64,000 nucleotides of DNA from Streptomyces sp. NRRL F-5727 (GCF_000719555.1 NZ_JOGX01000015.1:58340-122339); one strand, 5' to 3'; shown: positions 7,973 to 17,933, counted from the stretch's first letter. A program made the numbers and translations. Notes: generated by a model from the letters alone, not told the origin.

Positions 7973-9778
7973 TTATGCGTTCTCGGCGAGTTCGAGCCAG
8001 CGCATCTCCAACTCTTCACGTTCTCCAGCGATTTCCCGCAACTCGGCGTCGAGCTTCGCGACCTTCTCGAAATCCGTCGCGTTCTCGGCGATCTGCGCGT
8101 GCAGCTTCGACTCCTTCTCGGAGAGCTTGTCGATCTGCCGCTCGACCTTCTGCAGCTCCTTCTTCGCGGCGCGCGCGTCCGCGGCGGAGAGGCCGGAGGC
8201 GGGCTGCGCCGCGGGCGCGGCGGGGGCCGGGGCGGCCGCCTCGATCATCCGCTGCCGCCGCTCCAGGTACTCGTCGATGCCGCGCGGCAGCATCCGCAGG
8301 GTCCGGTCGCCGAGCAGGGCGAAGGTGCGGTCGGTGGTGCGCTCCAGGAAGAAGCGGTCGTGGGAGATGACGACCATGGAGCCGGGCCAGCCGTCGAGGA
8401 GGTCCTCCAGCTGGGTCAGGGTCTCGATGTCGAGGTCGTTGGTGGGCTCGTCGAGGAAGAGGACGTTGGGCTCGTCCATGAGCAGGCGCAGCAGCTGGAG
8501 TCGGCGGCGCTCGCCGCCGGAGAGGTCGCCGACCGGCGTCCACTGCTTCTCCTTGCCGAAGCCGAACTGCTCGCAGAGCTGCCCCGCGGACATCTCGCGG
8601 CCCTTGCCGAGGTCGACCCGGTCGCGGATCTGCTGCACCGCCTCCAGGACGCGCAGCTGGGCGGGGAGTTCGGTGACGTCCTGCGAGAGGTAGGCGAGCC
8701 GCACGGTCTTGCCGACGACGATCCGGCCGGCCGGCGGCTGCTTCTCGCCCTGGGAGACGGCGGCATCCGCCAGTGCCCGCAGGAGTGAGGTCTTGCCCGC
8801 GCCGTTGACGCCGACGAGTCCGACGCGGTCGCCGGGGCCGAGCTGCCAGGTGAGGTGCTGGAGGAGCGTCTTGGGACCGGCGGTGACGGTCACGTCCTCC
8901 AGGTCGAAGACGGTCTTGCCGAGCCGCGCGTTGGCGAACTTCATCAGCTCGGTGGAGTCGCGGGGCTCCGGCACGTCCGCGATGAGCGCGTTGGCGGCCT
9001 CGATGCGGAAGCGGGGCTTGGAGGTGCGGGCGGGGGCGCCGCGGCGCAGCCAGGCCAGCTCCTTGCGGACCAGGTTCTGCCGCTTGACCTCCTCGGTGGC
9101 GGCGATCCGCTCCCGCTCGGCCCGGGCGAAGACGTAGTCGGAGTAGCCGCCCTCGTACTCGTACACGTCACCGCGCTGCACGTCCCACATGCGGGTGCAG
9201 ACCTGGTCGAGGAACCAGCGGTCGTGGGTGACGCAGACGAGCGCCGAGCGGCGGTTCTGGAGGTGGCCGGCGAGCCAGGCGATGCCCTCGACGTCGAGGT
9301 GGTTGGTCGGCTCGTCGAGGACCAGCAGGTCCTGCTCCTCGATGAGGAGCTTGGCGAGGGCGATGCGGCGGCGCTCGCCGCCGGAGAGCGGGCCGATGAC
9401 CGTGTCGAGGCCGTTCTCGAAGCCGGGCAGGTCCAGGCCGCCGAAGAGGCCGGTGAGCACGTCGCGGATCTTGGCGCTGCCGGCCCACTCGTGGTCGGCC
9501 ATCACGCCGATGACCTCGTGCCGGATGGTGGCCGCCGGGTCGAGCGAGTCGTGCTGGGTGAGCACCCCGAGCCGCAGTCCGCCGCTGTGCGTGACCCGGC
9601 CGGTGTCGGCCTCCTCCAGGCGCGCCAGCATCCGGATGAGGGTGGTCTTGCCGTCGCCGTTGCGCCCGACGACGCCGATCCGGTCCCCCTCGGACACGCC
9701 GAGCGAGACCCCGTCGAGCAGGGCACGGGTGCCGTACACCTTGCTGACGTTCTCGACATTGACGAGGTTGACGGCCAC
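7973..9778 (-). CDS. ABC-F family ATPase (Uup-like, ribosome-associated)
   Basis: A soluble 601-residue protein with two ABC cassettes and no membrane segment. The first cassette has Walker A GRNGDGKTT, signature LSGGERRR and Walker B LLVLDEPTNHLD. The second has GVNGAGKTS, LSGGERRR and VLFLDEPTNDLD. The linker between them is rich in Arg/Lys, as in ABC-F translation factors. The C-terminal 65 residues form a charged coiled coil (KKELQKVERQIDKLSEKE) like the Uup tail that binds nucleic acid. The GTG at 9778 has GGAG about 6 nt upstream. A housekeeping role in ribosome rescue is more likely than antibiotic resistance, since no biosynthesis genes are nearby. Confidence 0.92.
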   Translation of the reverse strand: MAVNLVNVENVSKVYGTRALLDGVSLGVSEGDRIGVVGRNGDGKTTLIRMLARLEEADTGRVTHSGGLRLGVLTQHDSLDPAATIRHEVIGVMADHEWAGSAKIRDVLTGLFGGLDLPGFENGLDTVIGPLSGGERRRIALAKLLIEEQDLLVLDEPTNHLDVEGIAWLAGHLQNRRSALVCVTHDRWFLDQVCTRMWDVQRGDVYEYEGGYSDYVFARAERERIAATEEVKRQNLVRKELAWLRRGAPARTSKPRFRIEAANALIADVPEPRDSTELMKFANARLGKTVFDLEDVTVTAGPKTLLQHLTWQLGPGDRVGLVGVNGAGKTSLLRALADAAVSQGEKQPPAGRIVVGKTVRLAYLSQDVTELPAQLRVLEAVQQIRDRVDLGKGREMSAGQLCEQFGFGKEKQWTPVGDLSGGERRRLQLLRLLMDEPNVLFLDEPTNDLDIETLTQLEDLLDGWPGSMVVISHDRFFLERTTDRTFALLGDRTLRMLPRGIDEYLERRQRMIEAAAPAPAAPAAQPASGLSAADARAAKKELQKVERQIDKLSEKESKLHAQIAENATDFEKVAKLDAELREIAGEREELEMRWLELAENA

Positions 9779-9853
9779 GTTGACTCCAGTGCGGGGTGAT
9801 CGATCGACGTACCAGGGTACGTCCCCGGGGCCGTCGGCGGCCCGCCGCCGAGG

Positions 9854-11137
9854 TCAGGGCCGGGGCCGGCCCGGCCGGTCCACCAGGAACCAGCCCGCCA
9901 GGGCCATCGCGACCGCCGCCGGGGCGGTCACCCTGACGGCCACCAGGGTCGCCGTGTGGCCCTCCAGGAGGCCGCCGAAGCCGGTCATCGACAGGCCGAG
10001 GATCCCCAGCAGGGCGAGCGCGATGCCGAGGGCGGCGAGCGGGCCGGAGCCGCCGGTACGGGGGACCGGCGAGGGGGCCTCGAAGCGGCGGAAGACGGCG
10101 ACGAGCAGGGCCGTCAGCAGGACGGCCGCGGCGAGCCTGAGCGGAAGCTGCGCCCACCAGGCGCCGGTCGCCGGGGCCGGGAGCCGGACGCCGAGCGCGA
10201 GCATCCCGCCGTACACGCCGAGCATCGCCGTCAGGTGCCACAGGAACGCGGTCATGGCGATGCCGTTCGCCGCGACCACCGCCCGCCAGACCCGCGCCCG
10301 CGCCGCGAACCGCGCCCCCGGGCCGCGCAGCAGCTCGACCGCCCCGATCAGCCACAGGCCGTGGCAGAGCAGGGCCAGCGTCGGCGGCGCCATGTTCGAC
10401 ACCTTCTCGCCGGGCATTCCCACCATGGACAGCGGATACGGGCCGAGGGCCACCAGCAGGCCCGCGCCCACGAGCCCCGCCCCCGCGAGCAGCGCCGGGC
10501 GCCGGATCATGCCGTCCGCCCGCAGGAAGCCCAGCTGGTGCACGGCCAGCCAGACGAAGGCGAAGTTCAGGAACTCGACGTACGGAACACCGGCGGCGAA
10601 CCGCAGCACGTCGACGAGGACGGCGGCCCCGGCGAGTCCCGCGAAGGCGCCCCAGCCGTACCGCTCGTGCGCCCGCAGCAGCGGCGGCGTGAACGCGACC
10701 ATCGCCAGGTAGATGCCGATGAACCACAGCGGCTGCGTGACCAGCCGCAGCGCCACCCCGGTCAGTCCGCCGTCGGCGCCGGCCGCCTGGAGGAGCAGCG
10801 CCGCCGCGCCCCACACCGCGACGAAGACCATCGTCGGCCGCAGCAGCCGGCGCAGCCGGGCCCGCAGGAAGTCGGCGTAGCCGGGGCGGGAGCGGTGGGC
10901 CAGGGCGTGCGCGAAGCCGCCCACGAAGAAGAAGACCGGCATCACCTGGAGCGCCCAGGTGACCACCTGGAGCCCGGGCACGACGGCGAGCAGGTTCCCG
11001 ACCCCGTCGGAGGTGACCGCCGCCATCAGCCAGTGGCCGAGGACGACGACGCCGAGCGAGACGACCCGCAGCAGGTCCACATACCGGTCGCGCGCCGCCG
11101 GGGTGGCGGCGGCGAGCTCACGCGCGCTGATTCCCAT
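9854..11137 (-). CDS. Membrane acyltransferase, acyltransferase-3 family
   Basis: A 427-residue integral membrane protein with about ten hydrophobic helices. The N-terminus matches the acyltransferase-3 (OafA/YrhL) pattern: RYVDLLRVVSLGVVVLGHW near residues 18-36 carries the conserved Arg and the probable catalytic His. Family members O-acylate sugars, peptidoglycan, lipids or antibiotics using acyl-CoA from the cytoplasm. No clear substrate gene is next to it. ATG 11137 has no good ribosome site, so the start is less certain. The frame is intact to a TGA at 9854. Confidence 0.85.
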   Translation of the reverse strand: MGISARELAAATPAARDRYVDLLRVVSLGVVVLGHWLMAAVTSDGVGNLLAVVPGLQVVTWALQVMPVFFFVGGFAHALAHRSRPGYADFLRARLRRLLRPTMVFVAVWGAAALLLQAAGADGGLTGVALRLVTQPLWFIGIYLAMVAFTPPLLRAHERYGWGAFAGLAGAAVLVDVLRFAAGVPYVEFLNFAFVWLAVHQLGFLRADGMIRRPALLAGAGLVGAGLLVALGPYPLSMVGMPGEKVSNMAPPTLALLCHGLWLIGAVELLRGPGARFAARARVWRAVVAANGIAMTAFLWHLTAMLGVYGGMLALGVRLPAPATGAWWAQLPLRLAAAVLLTALLVAVFRRFEAPSPVPRTGGSGPLAALGIALALLGILGLSMTGFGGLLEGHTATLVAVRVTAPAAVAMALAGWFLVDRPGRPRP

Positions 11138-11363
11138 GCCGGTACGGTCCCGCGCCGGCCCCGGGGTCCGTCAGGGCGCGGATACTCAACCGGCGTCTGA
11201 GTACGGGGCGTCGGCGCGCGCGTCCGCCGCCCGCGCGCGCCTGCCAACCGGCCCACGCCGTCCACCCCGCGGGCGACCTCCCGGCCGGGGCTGCCGGACG
11301 GCCCGCCCGGCACACCGTCATGTTCTCCTCAGGTCACCCCCCACCACCCCCGAGGAGAGATCC

Positions 11364-12332
11364 ATGTCGAGACGCCCACGCCTGGCGGCCGCCGCCGGCG
11401 CCGCCGTCGCCCTCGCCGTGCTCGCCGCCGGCCCCGCGTCGGCCGGCGATCCGGCCGTCACCGACCCCCGAGTCGTCGCCCACTTCGACTTCGCCGCCGG
11501 TGAGAACGCGGAGAACATCGCCCTCGAACCCGACGGCTCCGCCGACATCACCTTCGCCTTCGCCCACAAGGTCGTCCGCGTCACCAGGGAGGGCGTCACC
11601 ACGCCCCTCGCGACCCTGCCCGACGTGCCGGGCGCCCAGACGCCGGTCGGCGGGGCCGTCGCCCTCGGCATCGCCCGCGCCCACGACGGCACCCTGTACG
11701 TCACCTACGTCACCGGCACGAAGGAGACCGGTGTCTGGCGCGTCCCGCCCGGCGGGGGCACGCCCGAACAGATCGGCTTCTTCCCGGCCGGCGCCTTCCC
11801 CAACGGCCTCGCCCTCGACGAGAAGTGCGGCATCCTCTACACGGCCGACACCCGCCTCGGCAGGGTGTGGAGCCTCCCGGTGACCGGCGGCGAGCCCACC
11901 GCCTGGGCCACCGGGGCCGCGCTCGAACCCACCGCCGAGATCCCGTTCGGCGCCAACGGCCTCAAGGTCCACGACGGCGCCGTCTGGGTGTCCAACACGG
12001 CCCGGGGGACGCTGCTGCGGATCCCGGTCCGGAAGGACCTGACCGCCGGCCCGGTCGAGACCCGGGCGACCGGTCTCGACTTCATCGACGACTTCGCCTT
12101 CACCGGGCACGGCGACACGGTCCTCGCCGCCCTGATCATGTCGAACGAGCTGGAGCTCGTCCGGCCCGACGGCACCCACAAGACCGTGCTCACCGGCACG
12201 GACGGGCTCGACAACCCGACCTCCGTGGCGGTGCGTCACAAGACCGTCTACGTGAACAGCGCGGCCTTCTTCGACACGGTGGACCCCGACCCGAACCTGC
12301 TCCTGGCCACGCTCTCCAAGAACAAGCTCTAG
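11364..12332 (+). CDS. Secreted SMP-30/gluconolactonase-like beta-propeller
   Basis: A 322-residue exported protein. The signal peptide MSRRPRLAAAAGAAVALAV ends near GPASA (about residue 28). The mature part has NHL/SMP-30-type propeller strands (HDGTLYVTYV, CGILYTADTRLGRVW, GANGLKVHDGAVWVSN, TSVAVRHKTVYVNSA). Related proteins are lactonases or binding propellers; no catalytic assignment can be made by eye. GAGGAGAGA at 11351-11359 supports ATG 11364. Its TAG stop shares the palindrome CTAG with the stop of the convergent ispE, so the two genes overlap by two bases and have no room for a terminator. Confidence 0.82.
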   Translation: MSRRPRLAAAAGAAVALAVLAAGPASAGDPAVTDPRVVAHFDFAAGENAENIALEPDGSADITFAFAHKVVRVTREGVTTPLATLPDVPGAQTPVGGAVALGIARAHDGTLYVTYVTGTKETGVWRVPPGGGTPEQIGFFPAGAFPNGLALDEKCGILYTADTRLGRVWSLPVTGGEPTAWATGAALEPTAEIPFGANGLKVHDGAVWVSNTARGTLLRIPVRKDLTAGPVETRATGLDFIDDFAFTGHGDTVLAALIMSNELELVRPDGTHKTVLTGTDGLDNPTSVAVRHKTVYVNSAAFFDTVDPDPNLLLATLSKNKL

Positions 12333-13225
12333 ACGAGCGCCGCGCCCGGCGCCGGGGAGGTCGCGGTGTGGGTGGCACGGCAGGTGCCGGAGGCCCGCAG
12401 GGCCCGCGCCACCTGGTCCGCCGCCTCCGCGTCCTTCACCAGGAAGGCCGTCGTCGGGCCCGAGCCGGACACCAGCGCCGCCAGGGCCCCGGCCTCGGTG
12501 CCCGCCGTGAGGGTGGCGGCGAGGGAGGGGCGCAGGGAGAGCGCCGCGGGCTGGAGGTCGTTCGAGAGGGCGGCCGCCAGCGCCGTGGTGTCGCCGGAGG
12601 CCAGGGCGTCCAGGAGCACCGGGGAGGCCGCCGGCTCCGGGATCTCGACGCCTTCCGCGAGCCGGTCGAACTCGCCGTACACCGCCGGGGTCGACAGACC
12701 GCCGTCGGCGACCGCGAAGACCCAGTGGAAGGGCCCGGCGACCGGCAGCTCCGTCAGCCTCTCGCCGCGCCCCACGCCGAGCGCCGCCCCGCCGACCAGG
12801 CTGAAGGGCACGTCGGAGCCGAGCTCGGCGCAGATCTCCAGGAGGACCTCGCGCGGGGTGTTCAGGCCCCAGAGCGCGTCGCAGGCGAGCAGCGCGCCGG
12901 CGCCGTCGGCGCTGCCGCCGGCCATGCCGCCGGCGACCGGGATGGCCTTGGCGATGTGGAGGTGGACGTCCGGGGAGAGGCCGTGCCGGGCGGCGAGGAG
13001 TTCCGCGGCGCGGGCGGCCAGGTTGGTGCGGTCGAGGGGGACCTTGTCCGCGTCGGGGCCCGCGCAGGTGATCGTCAGGCCGTCGGCGGGGGTGGCGGTC
13101 ACCTCGTCGTGGAGGGAGACCGCGAGGAAGACGTTGGCCAGGTCGTGGAAGCCGTCGGGGCGGGCCGCGCCCACCGCGAGCTGGACGTTGACCTTGGCCG
13201 GTACGCGTACGGTCACCGCGTTCAC
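12329..13225 (-). CDS. ispE: 4-diphosphocytidyl-2-C-methyl-D-erythritol kinase
   Basis: IspE phosphorylates CDP-methylerythritol in the MEP pathway for isoprenoids. The 298-residue protein begins with the family motif [14 protein letters not shown]. Its GHMP ATP loop [17 protein letters not shown] lies near residues 93-109. The C-terminal loop [13 protein letters not shown] is also conserved. The GTG start overlaps the rsmA stop (GTGA), the rsmA-ispE pairing common in actinobacteria. It is convergent with the SMP-30-like gene. Confidence 0.95.
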   Translation of the reverse strand: MNAVTVRVPAKVNVQLAVGAARPDGFHDLANVFLAVSLHDEVTATPADGLTITCAGPDADKVPLDRTNLAARAAELLAARHGLSPDVHLHIAKAIPVAGGMAGGSADGAGALLACDALWGLNTPREVLLEICAELGSDVPFSLVGGAALGVGRGERLTELPVAGPFHWVFAVADGGLSTPAVYGEFDRLAEGVEIPEPAASPVLLDALASGDTTALAAALSNDLQPAALSLRPSLAATLTAGTEAGALAALVSGSGPTTAFLVKDAEAADQVARALRASGTCRATHTATSPAPGAALV

Positions 13226-14106
13226 GCCGTCGCCTCCGGCTTGTTCTCGGCGATCCGCGCGAACTTCTCGACCGTCAGCGCCTCGCCGCGCGCCTGCGGC
13301 GAGATCCCGGCCTTCACCAGCGCCTCCTCGGCGGCGGCCGGGGAGCCGGCCCAGCCGGCGAGGGCGGCCCGCAGGGTCTTGCGGCGCTGCGCGAAGGCCG
13401 CGTCGACGACCGCGAAGACCTCCGCCTTGCTCGCGGTGGTGGCGATCGGCTCGGTGCGGCGGACCAGGGAGACGAGACCCGAGTCGACGTTGGGCGCGGG
13501 CCAGAAGACGTTGCGGCCGATCGCCCCGGCGCGCTTGACCTCGGCGTACCAGTTCGCCTTGACGGAGGGGACCCCGTACACCTTGTTGCCCGGTCCGGCG
13601 GCGAGCCGGTCGGCGACCTCGGCCTGGACCATGACGAGGGTCCGCTCGATGGTCGGGAAGCGGTCGAGCATGTGCAGCAGGACGGGCACGGCCACGTTGT
13701 ACGGGAGGTTGGCGACGAGCGCGGTCGGCGCCGGGCCCGGCAGCTCCTGGACGAGCATGGCGTCGGAGTGGACCAGCGCGAAGCGGTCCTTCCGCTCCGG
13801 CATCCGGGCGGCGATCGTCGCGGGCAGCGCGGCGGCCAGGAGGTCGTCGATCTCGACGGCGGTCACCCGGTCGGCGGCCTCCAGGAGCGCCAGGGTGAGG
13901 GAGCCGAGTCCGGGCCCCACCTCGACGACCACGTCGTCCGGGCGCACGCCCGCGGTGCGGACGATGCGCCGGACGGTGTTGGCGTCGATGACGAAGTTCT
14001 GGCCCTTCTGCTTCGTGGGGCGCACGCCGAGGGCGGCGGCCAGCTCACGGATGTCGGCGGGGCCGAGGAGGGCGTCGGGGCCGTCGGGGCCGGTGGTGGT
14101 GCTCAC
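13222..14106 (-). CDS. rsmA: 16S rRNA (adenine1518/1519-N6)-dimethyltransferase
   Basis: RsmA (KsgA) dimethylates two adjacent adenines in the 3' hairpin of 16S rRNA during 30S maturation. The 294-residue protein has the N-terminal [10 protein letters not shown] signature. The SAM motif [16 protein letters not shown] is followed by the acidic loop AVEID. The catalytic N6-adenine motif NLPYN is present. The GTG at 14106 has no Shine-Dalgarno, but TACGCT (14118-14113) ends 6 nt upstream, consistent with a leaderless transcript. It is coupled to ispE downstream; rpfB lies 28 nt upstream. Confidence 0.95.
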   Translation of the reverse strand: MSTTTGPDGPDALLGPADIRELAAALGVRPTKQKGQNFVIDANTVRRIVRTAGVRPDDVVVEVGPGLGSLTLALLEAADRVTAVEIDDLLAAALPATIAARMPERKDRFALVHSDAMLVQELPGPAPTALVANLPYNVAVPVLLHMLDRFPTIERTLVMVQAEVADRLAAGPGNKVYGVPSVKANWYAEVKRAGAIGRNVFWPAPNVDSGLVSLVRRTEPIATTASKAEVFAVVDAAFAQRRKTLRAALAGWAGSPAAAEEALVKAGISPQARGEALTVEKFARIAENKPEATA

Positions 14107-14134
14107 CGGTACAGCGTAGGCCCTGTCCGGGGCG

Positions 14135-15403
14135 TCACTGGAAAAGCCTGCGCCCGCAGTGCGGCCAGGGTCCCGCGCCGCGCTGCACGTACAGCTTCTT
14201 CGCCCGGAAGGTCTGCTCGGCGGCGGGCGCGTTCTGGGCGACGCCGGAGCCGCCCAGGGAGCGCCAGGTGCCGGGGTCGAACTGGTAGAGGCCGCCGTAC
14301 GTCCCCGAGGGGTCGACGGCGTTCGGGCGGCCGCCGGACTCGCAGGCGGCGAGGGCGCCCCAGTTCAGTCCGTCGGCGCCGGCGACGGAGGTGGGGAGCC
14401 GGCGGGTGCCGACGCGGACCTTTCGGGAGACGGGTTCGCGGACGAGCTCCTCGCCGGTGCGGCGGGGCCGCTGCTTCACGCCGTTGACGGACCGCAGGTG
14501 GTACGTGACCCGGCGCAGGCCCGGGACGCCCTGCCGCTCGACGACCTCGGTGCCGGCGAAGAGCTCGGGGTCGCGGATCCGCTCGACGGCGTACGGGACG
14601 GCCTCCTCGCGGGTCTGGGTGGAGCCGGTGATCCGCAGCACGGTGATGGTCTGCCCGTCGCGAGGGAAGGCGTCGCGGGGCACGGAGGTGGTGTCCTCGC
14701 CGCCGAGGGTGATGCCGGCCTCGTCGAGGGCCTCGGCGACGGTGGCCGCGTTGGTGCGGACGGTCCGCTCGCGCCCGTCGGCGAGGAAGGTGACCGCGCG
14801 CTCGGTGCGGACGTCGAGGGCGAGGCCGGTGCGGGAGATCGCGGCGGAGCGGGAGACCGACAGGTGGGCGCCCTCGGCGCGGACGCCGAGCTGGCGCAGC
14901 GCGCCCTCGACGGTGTCGGCGGTGGTCCACACCTGGCGGCGGTAGCCGTCGAGGGTGAGGGCGACCGGCCGGCCGTACCGGAGGACGATCTCGTCGCCGC
15001 TGGCCAGCGCCTCGCCGGGGGCGGGGGCGACGAGGTCGTGGGCGCCGACGGTCAGGCCCTCGTCGGCGAGCAGCTCGTCCACGTCGTCGGCGAAGGTGTG
15101 CAGGGTGCGGGGGACGCCGTCGACGGAGAGCCGGACGGCCTTGTCGTCGGCGACGAAGGCGGTGGTGCCGCCGGCCAGGAAGGCCACGACGAGGGCCTGC
15201 GGCACGAGCCTGCGCAGCCCGTCCCCGGCCGGGCGGGCGGCCTTGCGGCGCCGGGCGCCGCGGCGGGCGGCGGCCCGGCCCTGGGCGGGCACGGGGAGGG
15301 GGTCCGTGGCGAGGGGCGCCACCTGGGTGGGCTGCTCGTGGACGGGCAGCGTGGCCGCCCCGCCTCGGCGTCCGGCGCGGTGACTGCCCTGGGAAGTGCT
15401 CAC
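14135..15403 (-). CDS. rpfB: Resuscitation-promoting factor, RpfB type
   Basis: A 422-residue cell-wall lytic enzyme promoting germination and outgrowth. Domains in order: basic N-tail; signal anchor (about residues 63-86, [19 protein letters not shown]); three DUF348 repeats ([48 protein letters not shown]); a G5 domain (about 255-335); and a C-terminal lysozyme-like Rpf domain. The catalytic Glu sits in [17 protein letters not shown]. The order matches RpfB. The start is GTG 15403; TAGGGT lies nine nt upstream, so the leader may be very short. It is followed by rsmA and ispE. Confidence 0.93.
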   Translation of the reverse strand: MSTSQGSHRAGRRGGAATLPVHEQPTQVAPLATDPLPVPAQGRAAARRGARRRKAARPAGDGLRRLVPQALVVAFLAGGTTAFVADDKAVRLSVDGVPRTLHTFADDVDELLADEGLTVGAHDLVAPAPGEALASGDEIVLRYGRPVALTLDGYRRQVWTTADTVEGALRQLGVRAEGAHLSVSRSAAISRTGLALDVRTERAVTFLADGRERTVRTNAATVAEALDEAGITLGGEDTTSVPRDAFPRDGQTITVLRITGSTQTREEAVPYAVERIRDPELFAGTEVVERQGVPGLRRVTYHLRSVNGVKQRPRRTGEELVREPVSRKVRVGTRRLPTSVAGADGLNWGALAACESGGRPNAVDPSGTYGGLYQFDPGTWRSLGGSGVAQNAPAAEQTFRAKKLYVQRGAGPWPHCGRRLFQ

Positions 15404-15485
15404 GAGGCCGGGACCCTAGCCCCGTCGGCCGGCACTCTCCAAAGCGACCCGACTACGACACGTAACCGTTATGGATCGGTGACCA

Positions 15486-16355
15486 TCAGTAGTCGAAGGC
15501 GCGGGCCGTGTTCACGGCGAGCGCCTCGGCCATCGCGTTCTCGTCGATCCCGCGGACCTCCGCCATCGCCCGGACGGTGACCGGGATCAGGTAGGGGGCG
15601 TTGGGGCGGCCGCGGAAGGGGGCCGGGGTGAGGAAGGGGGCGTCGGTCTCGACGAGGACGAGGTCCAGCGGCGCGACGGCGAGCGCGTCCCGCAGCGGCT
15701 GGGCGTTCTTGAAGGTCATGTTGCCGGCGAAGGACATGTAGTAGCCCTTGGCGGCGCAGATCTCCGCCATGGCGGCGTCGCCGGAGTAGCAGTGGAAGAC
15801 GGTCCGCTCGGGGGCGCCCTCCTCGTCGAGGACGCGCAGGACGTCGGCGTGCGCCTCCCGGTCGTGGATGACGAGCGTCTTCCCGTGCCGCTTGGCGATC
15901 TCGATGTGGGCGCGGAAGGAACGCTCCTGCGCGGCCATGCCCTCGGGGCCGGTGCGGAAGAAGTCGAGGCCGGTCTCGCCGACGCCGAGGACGTGCGGGA
16001 GGGCGGCGAGCCGGTCGATCTCGGCGAGCGCGTCGTCGAGCGCCGCGTCACCGCCCGCGTCGCGAGCCCCCTGCCGGGACCACCCGTCGGGGTCCCCCAG
16101 CACGATCCGGGGGGCCTCGTTCGGGTGCAGGGCGACGGCCGCGTGCACGTTCTCGTACCGCTCCGCCGTCTCGGCGGCCCACCGGGAGCCCTTCACGTCG
16201 CAGCCGACCTGCACGACCGTCGTGACGCCGACGGCCGCCGCCTTGGTCAGCGCCTCCTCGACCGTCCCGGACTGCATGTCCAGATGGGTGTGCGAGTCCG
16301 CGACCTCCACGAGGAGGGGTTCGGGCAGCGGCGGCGGGGCGTCCTTGGCACTCAT
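15486..16355 (-). CDS. tatD: TatD-family metal-dependent hydrolase / DNase
   Basis: A 289-residue TIM-barrel metallohydrolase. The first metal site is DSHTHLD (residues 20-26). GVGETGLDFFR carries the bridging Glu. IHDREAHADVL and VFHCYSGD give further His ligands, and LVETDAPFLTP the last Asp. Family members are 3'-5' exonucleases or D-aminoacyl-tRNA deacylase-like. The ATG at 16355 has TACGAT (16367-16362) ending 6 nt before it and no Shine-Dalgarno, so it is probably leaderless. The tatD-rpfB-rsmA-ispE order is typical of actinobacteria. Confidence 0.93.
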   Translation of the reverse strand: MSAKDAPPPLPEPLLVEVADSHTHLDMQSGTVEEALTKAAAVGVTTVVQVGCDVKGSRWAAETAERYENVHAAVALHPNEAPRIVLGDPDGWSRQGARDAGGDAALDDALAEIDRLAALPHVLGVGETGLDFFRTGPEGMAAQERSFRAHIEIAKRHGKTLVIHDREAHADVLRVLDEEGAPERTVFHCYSGDAAMAEICAAKGYYMSFAGNMTFKNAQPLRDALAVAPLDLVLVETDAPFLTPAPFRGRPNAPYLIPVTVRAMAEVRGIDENAMAEALAVNTARAFDY

Positions 16356-16378
16356 GGTCCGATCGTACGAGGACGGTT

Positions 16379-16795
16379 TCAGCGGCGTGAGCGGAAGGGG
16401 TGCAGCAGGTCGGAGAGGTGCCAGTGGTGCGGGACCGGGGGCTGCTCCTCGCCCTGGGTCAGCTCCTGCCCGATCGGCCCGGTCATCGCGACGGGCCTGG
16501 CCTCCTTCGCCCCGCGCCCGTGGTGCTCCATCGACGCGATCAGGTCCAGGACGGTGGACACCTGCCCGGCGCGCATGATCCGCACCACGTGCCCGCCGCA
16601 GTTCATGCAGGTCGGGTTCGAGAGCGGTGAGGGCACCCGCTCGCCGTCCGCCTTGTACACGACGAACGCCTCACCGCGCGCGTCCGTGTGGTGCTCGATG
16701 TCGTAGGACTGCTCCCAGCCGTACCCGCACCTCATGCAGGCGAAGGCGTACGCCTCGTGCACGACGGGCGTTCCGGTGCCGGTGGTCTCGCTCAT
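16379..16795 (-). CDS. Conserved zinc-ribbon protein of unknown function
   Basis: A 138-residue soluble protein. CMRCGYGW near residues 20-27 and CMNCGGH near 62-68 form two CxxC knuckles, likely one zinc-ribbon site. The middle (DIEHHTDARGEAFVVYKADG) looks like a small beta domain, and the C-terminal third is polar. GAGGAG about 6 nt before ATG 16795 supports the start. A 16-bp palindrome lies just upstream. It sits 23 nt before tatD on the same strand. I do not know a function. Confidence 0.8.
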   Translation of the reverse strand: MSETTGTGTPVVHEAYAFACMRCGYGWEQSYDIEHHTDARGEAFVVYKADGERVPSPLSNPTCMNCGGHVVRIMRAGQVSTVLDLIASMEHHGRGAKEARPVAMTGPIGQELTQGEEQPPVPHHWHLSDLLHPFRSRR

Positions 16796-16807
16796 GCCAG
16801 CTCCTCT

Positions 16808-16823
16808 CCACTGGGTCCAGTGG
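16808..16823. promoter_or_regulatory. Palindrome upstream of the zinc-ribbon gene
   Basis: CCACTGG-GT-CCAGTGG is a perfect 7-2-7 inverted repeat lying 13 nt before the ATG at 16795 and next to the GAGGAG ribosome site. It could be an operator, or an mRNA hairpin that controls translation. The remaining gap to 17087 (about 260 nt) holds a locally AT-rich patch around 16930-16960 but no gene that I can support. Confidence 0.45.
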
Positions 16824-17087
16824 ACGCCTTTTCGGCCCGGAGCGCATCAGCACGGAAGGAAGCATGGAGCGGTTTTGGGCGTTCCCTTGCCAAGCGCCCC
16901 GTGACGACTCCCGGCGCCGGATTCGGCTTTGCATTAAAGGTTATCCCTTTACCGATTCCAGAGCCTTCCCAGAGTTTCCCGGAACCTTTCCCACCCCGCC
17001 CCGACACCGGATTCCCGCCCCGCCGCCGCGCGTCTCCCTGGGAGGGGCCCGGGGGGCGGGAGGGCCGGACGGTCGGGGCCCCGGCGG

Positions 17088-17933
17088 TCAGGGGGTGTGC
17101 TTCGCGGCTACCACCGCGTCGAAGACCTCGCGCTTGGGGAGACCCGCTTCGGCGGCTACCGCGGCGATCGCTTCCTTGCGCCGTTCGCCGGCCTCCTCGC
17201 GGACCCGTACGCGGCGGACCAGTTCGGCCGCGTCCAGCTCCTCCGGGCCCGTTTCGGGGGCGCCCTCGACGACGACCGTGATCTCGCCGCGCACCCCTTC
17301 CTTGGCCCAGGCGGCCAGTTCGCCCAGCGGGCCCCGCTTCACTTCCTCGTACGTCTTGGTCAGCTCGCGGCAGACGGCGGCGCGGCGCTCGGCGCCGAAC
17401 ACCTCGGCCATCGCGTCGAGGGTGTCGTCGAGCCGGTGCGGCGCCTCGAAGTAGACGAGGGTGCGGCGCTCGGCCGCGACCTCCTTCAGCCGGCCCAGCC
17501 GCTCACCCGCCTTCCGCGGCAGGAAGCCCTCGAAGCAGAAGCGGTCCACCGGCAGCCCGGACAGCGCCAGCGCGGTGAGCACCGCGGACGGGCCGGGGAC
17601 GGCCGTCACCTTGATGTCCGCCTCGACGGCGGCGGCGACCAGCCGGTAGCCCGGGTCGGAGACGGACGGCATGCCCGCGTCGGTGACGAGCAGCACCCGC
17701 GCCCCGCCGGCCAGCGCCTCGACCAGCTCGGGCGTACGGGCCGACTCGTTCCCCTCGAAGTAGGAGACGACCCGCCCCGTCGTGTGCACGCCGAGCGCCC
17801 GGGTCAGCCCGCGCAGCCGGCGGGTGTCCTCGGCCGCGACGATGTCCGCGCCCTCCAGCTCGGCGACGAGCCGGGGCGGGGCGTCCGCGATGTCGCCGAT
17901 GGGGGTGCCTGCGAGTACCAGCGTTCCTGTCAC
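17088..17933 (-). CDS. rsmI: 16S rRNA (cytidine1402-2'-O)-methyltransferase
   Basis: RsmI methylates the ribose of C1402 in the decoding centre. The 281-residue tetrapyrrole-methylase-fold protein shows LVLAGTPIGDIADA, the SAM-site AAEDTRRLRGL and the family motifs TDAGMPSVSDPGYRLV and VPGPSAVLTALALSGLP. It continues with FCFEGFLPRK and YFEAPHRLDDTL. GTG 17933 is preceded by GGGAGGA at 8 nt. It is divergent from pmt, with 90 nt between the starts. Confidence 0.95.
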   Translation of the reverse strand: MTGTLVLAGTPIGDIADAPPRLVAELEGADIVAAEDTRRLRGLTRALGVHTTGRVVSYFEGNESARTPELVEALAGGARVLLVTDAGMPSVSDPGYRLVAAAVEADIKVTAVPGPSAVLTALALSGLPVDRFCFEGFLPRKAGERLGRLKEVAAERRTLVYFEAPHRLDDTLDAMAEVFGAERRAAVCRELTKTYEEVKRGPLGELAAWAKEGVRGEITVVVEGAPETGPEELDAAELVRRVRVREEAGERRKEAIAAVAAEAGLPKREVFDAVVAAKHTP

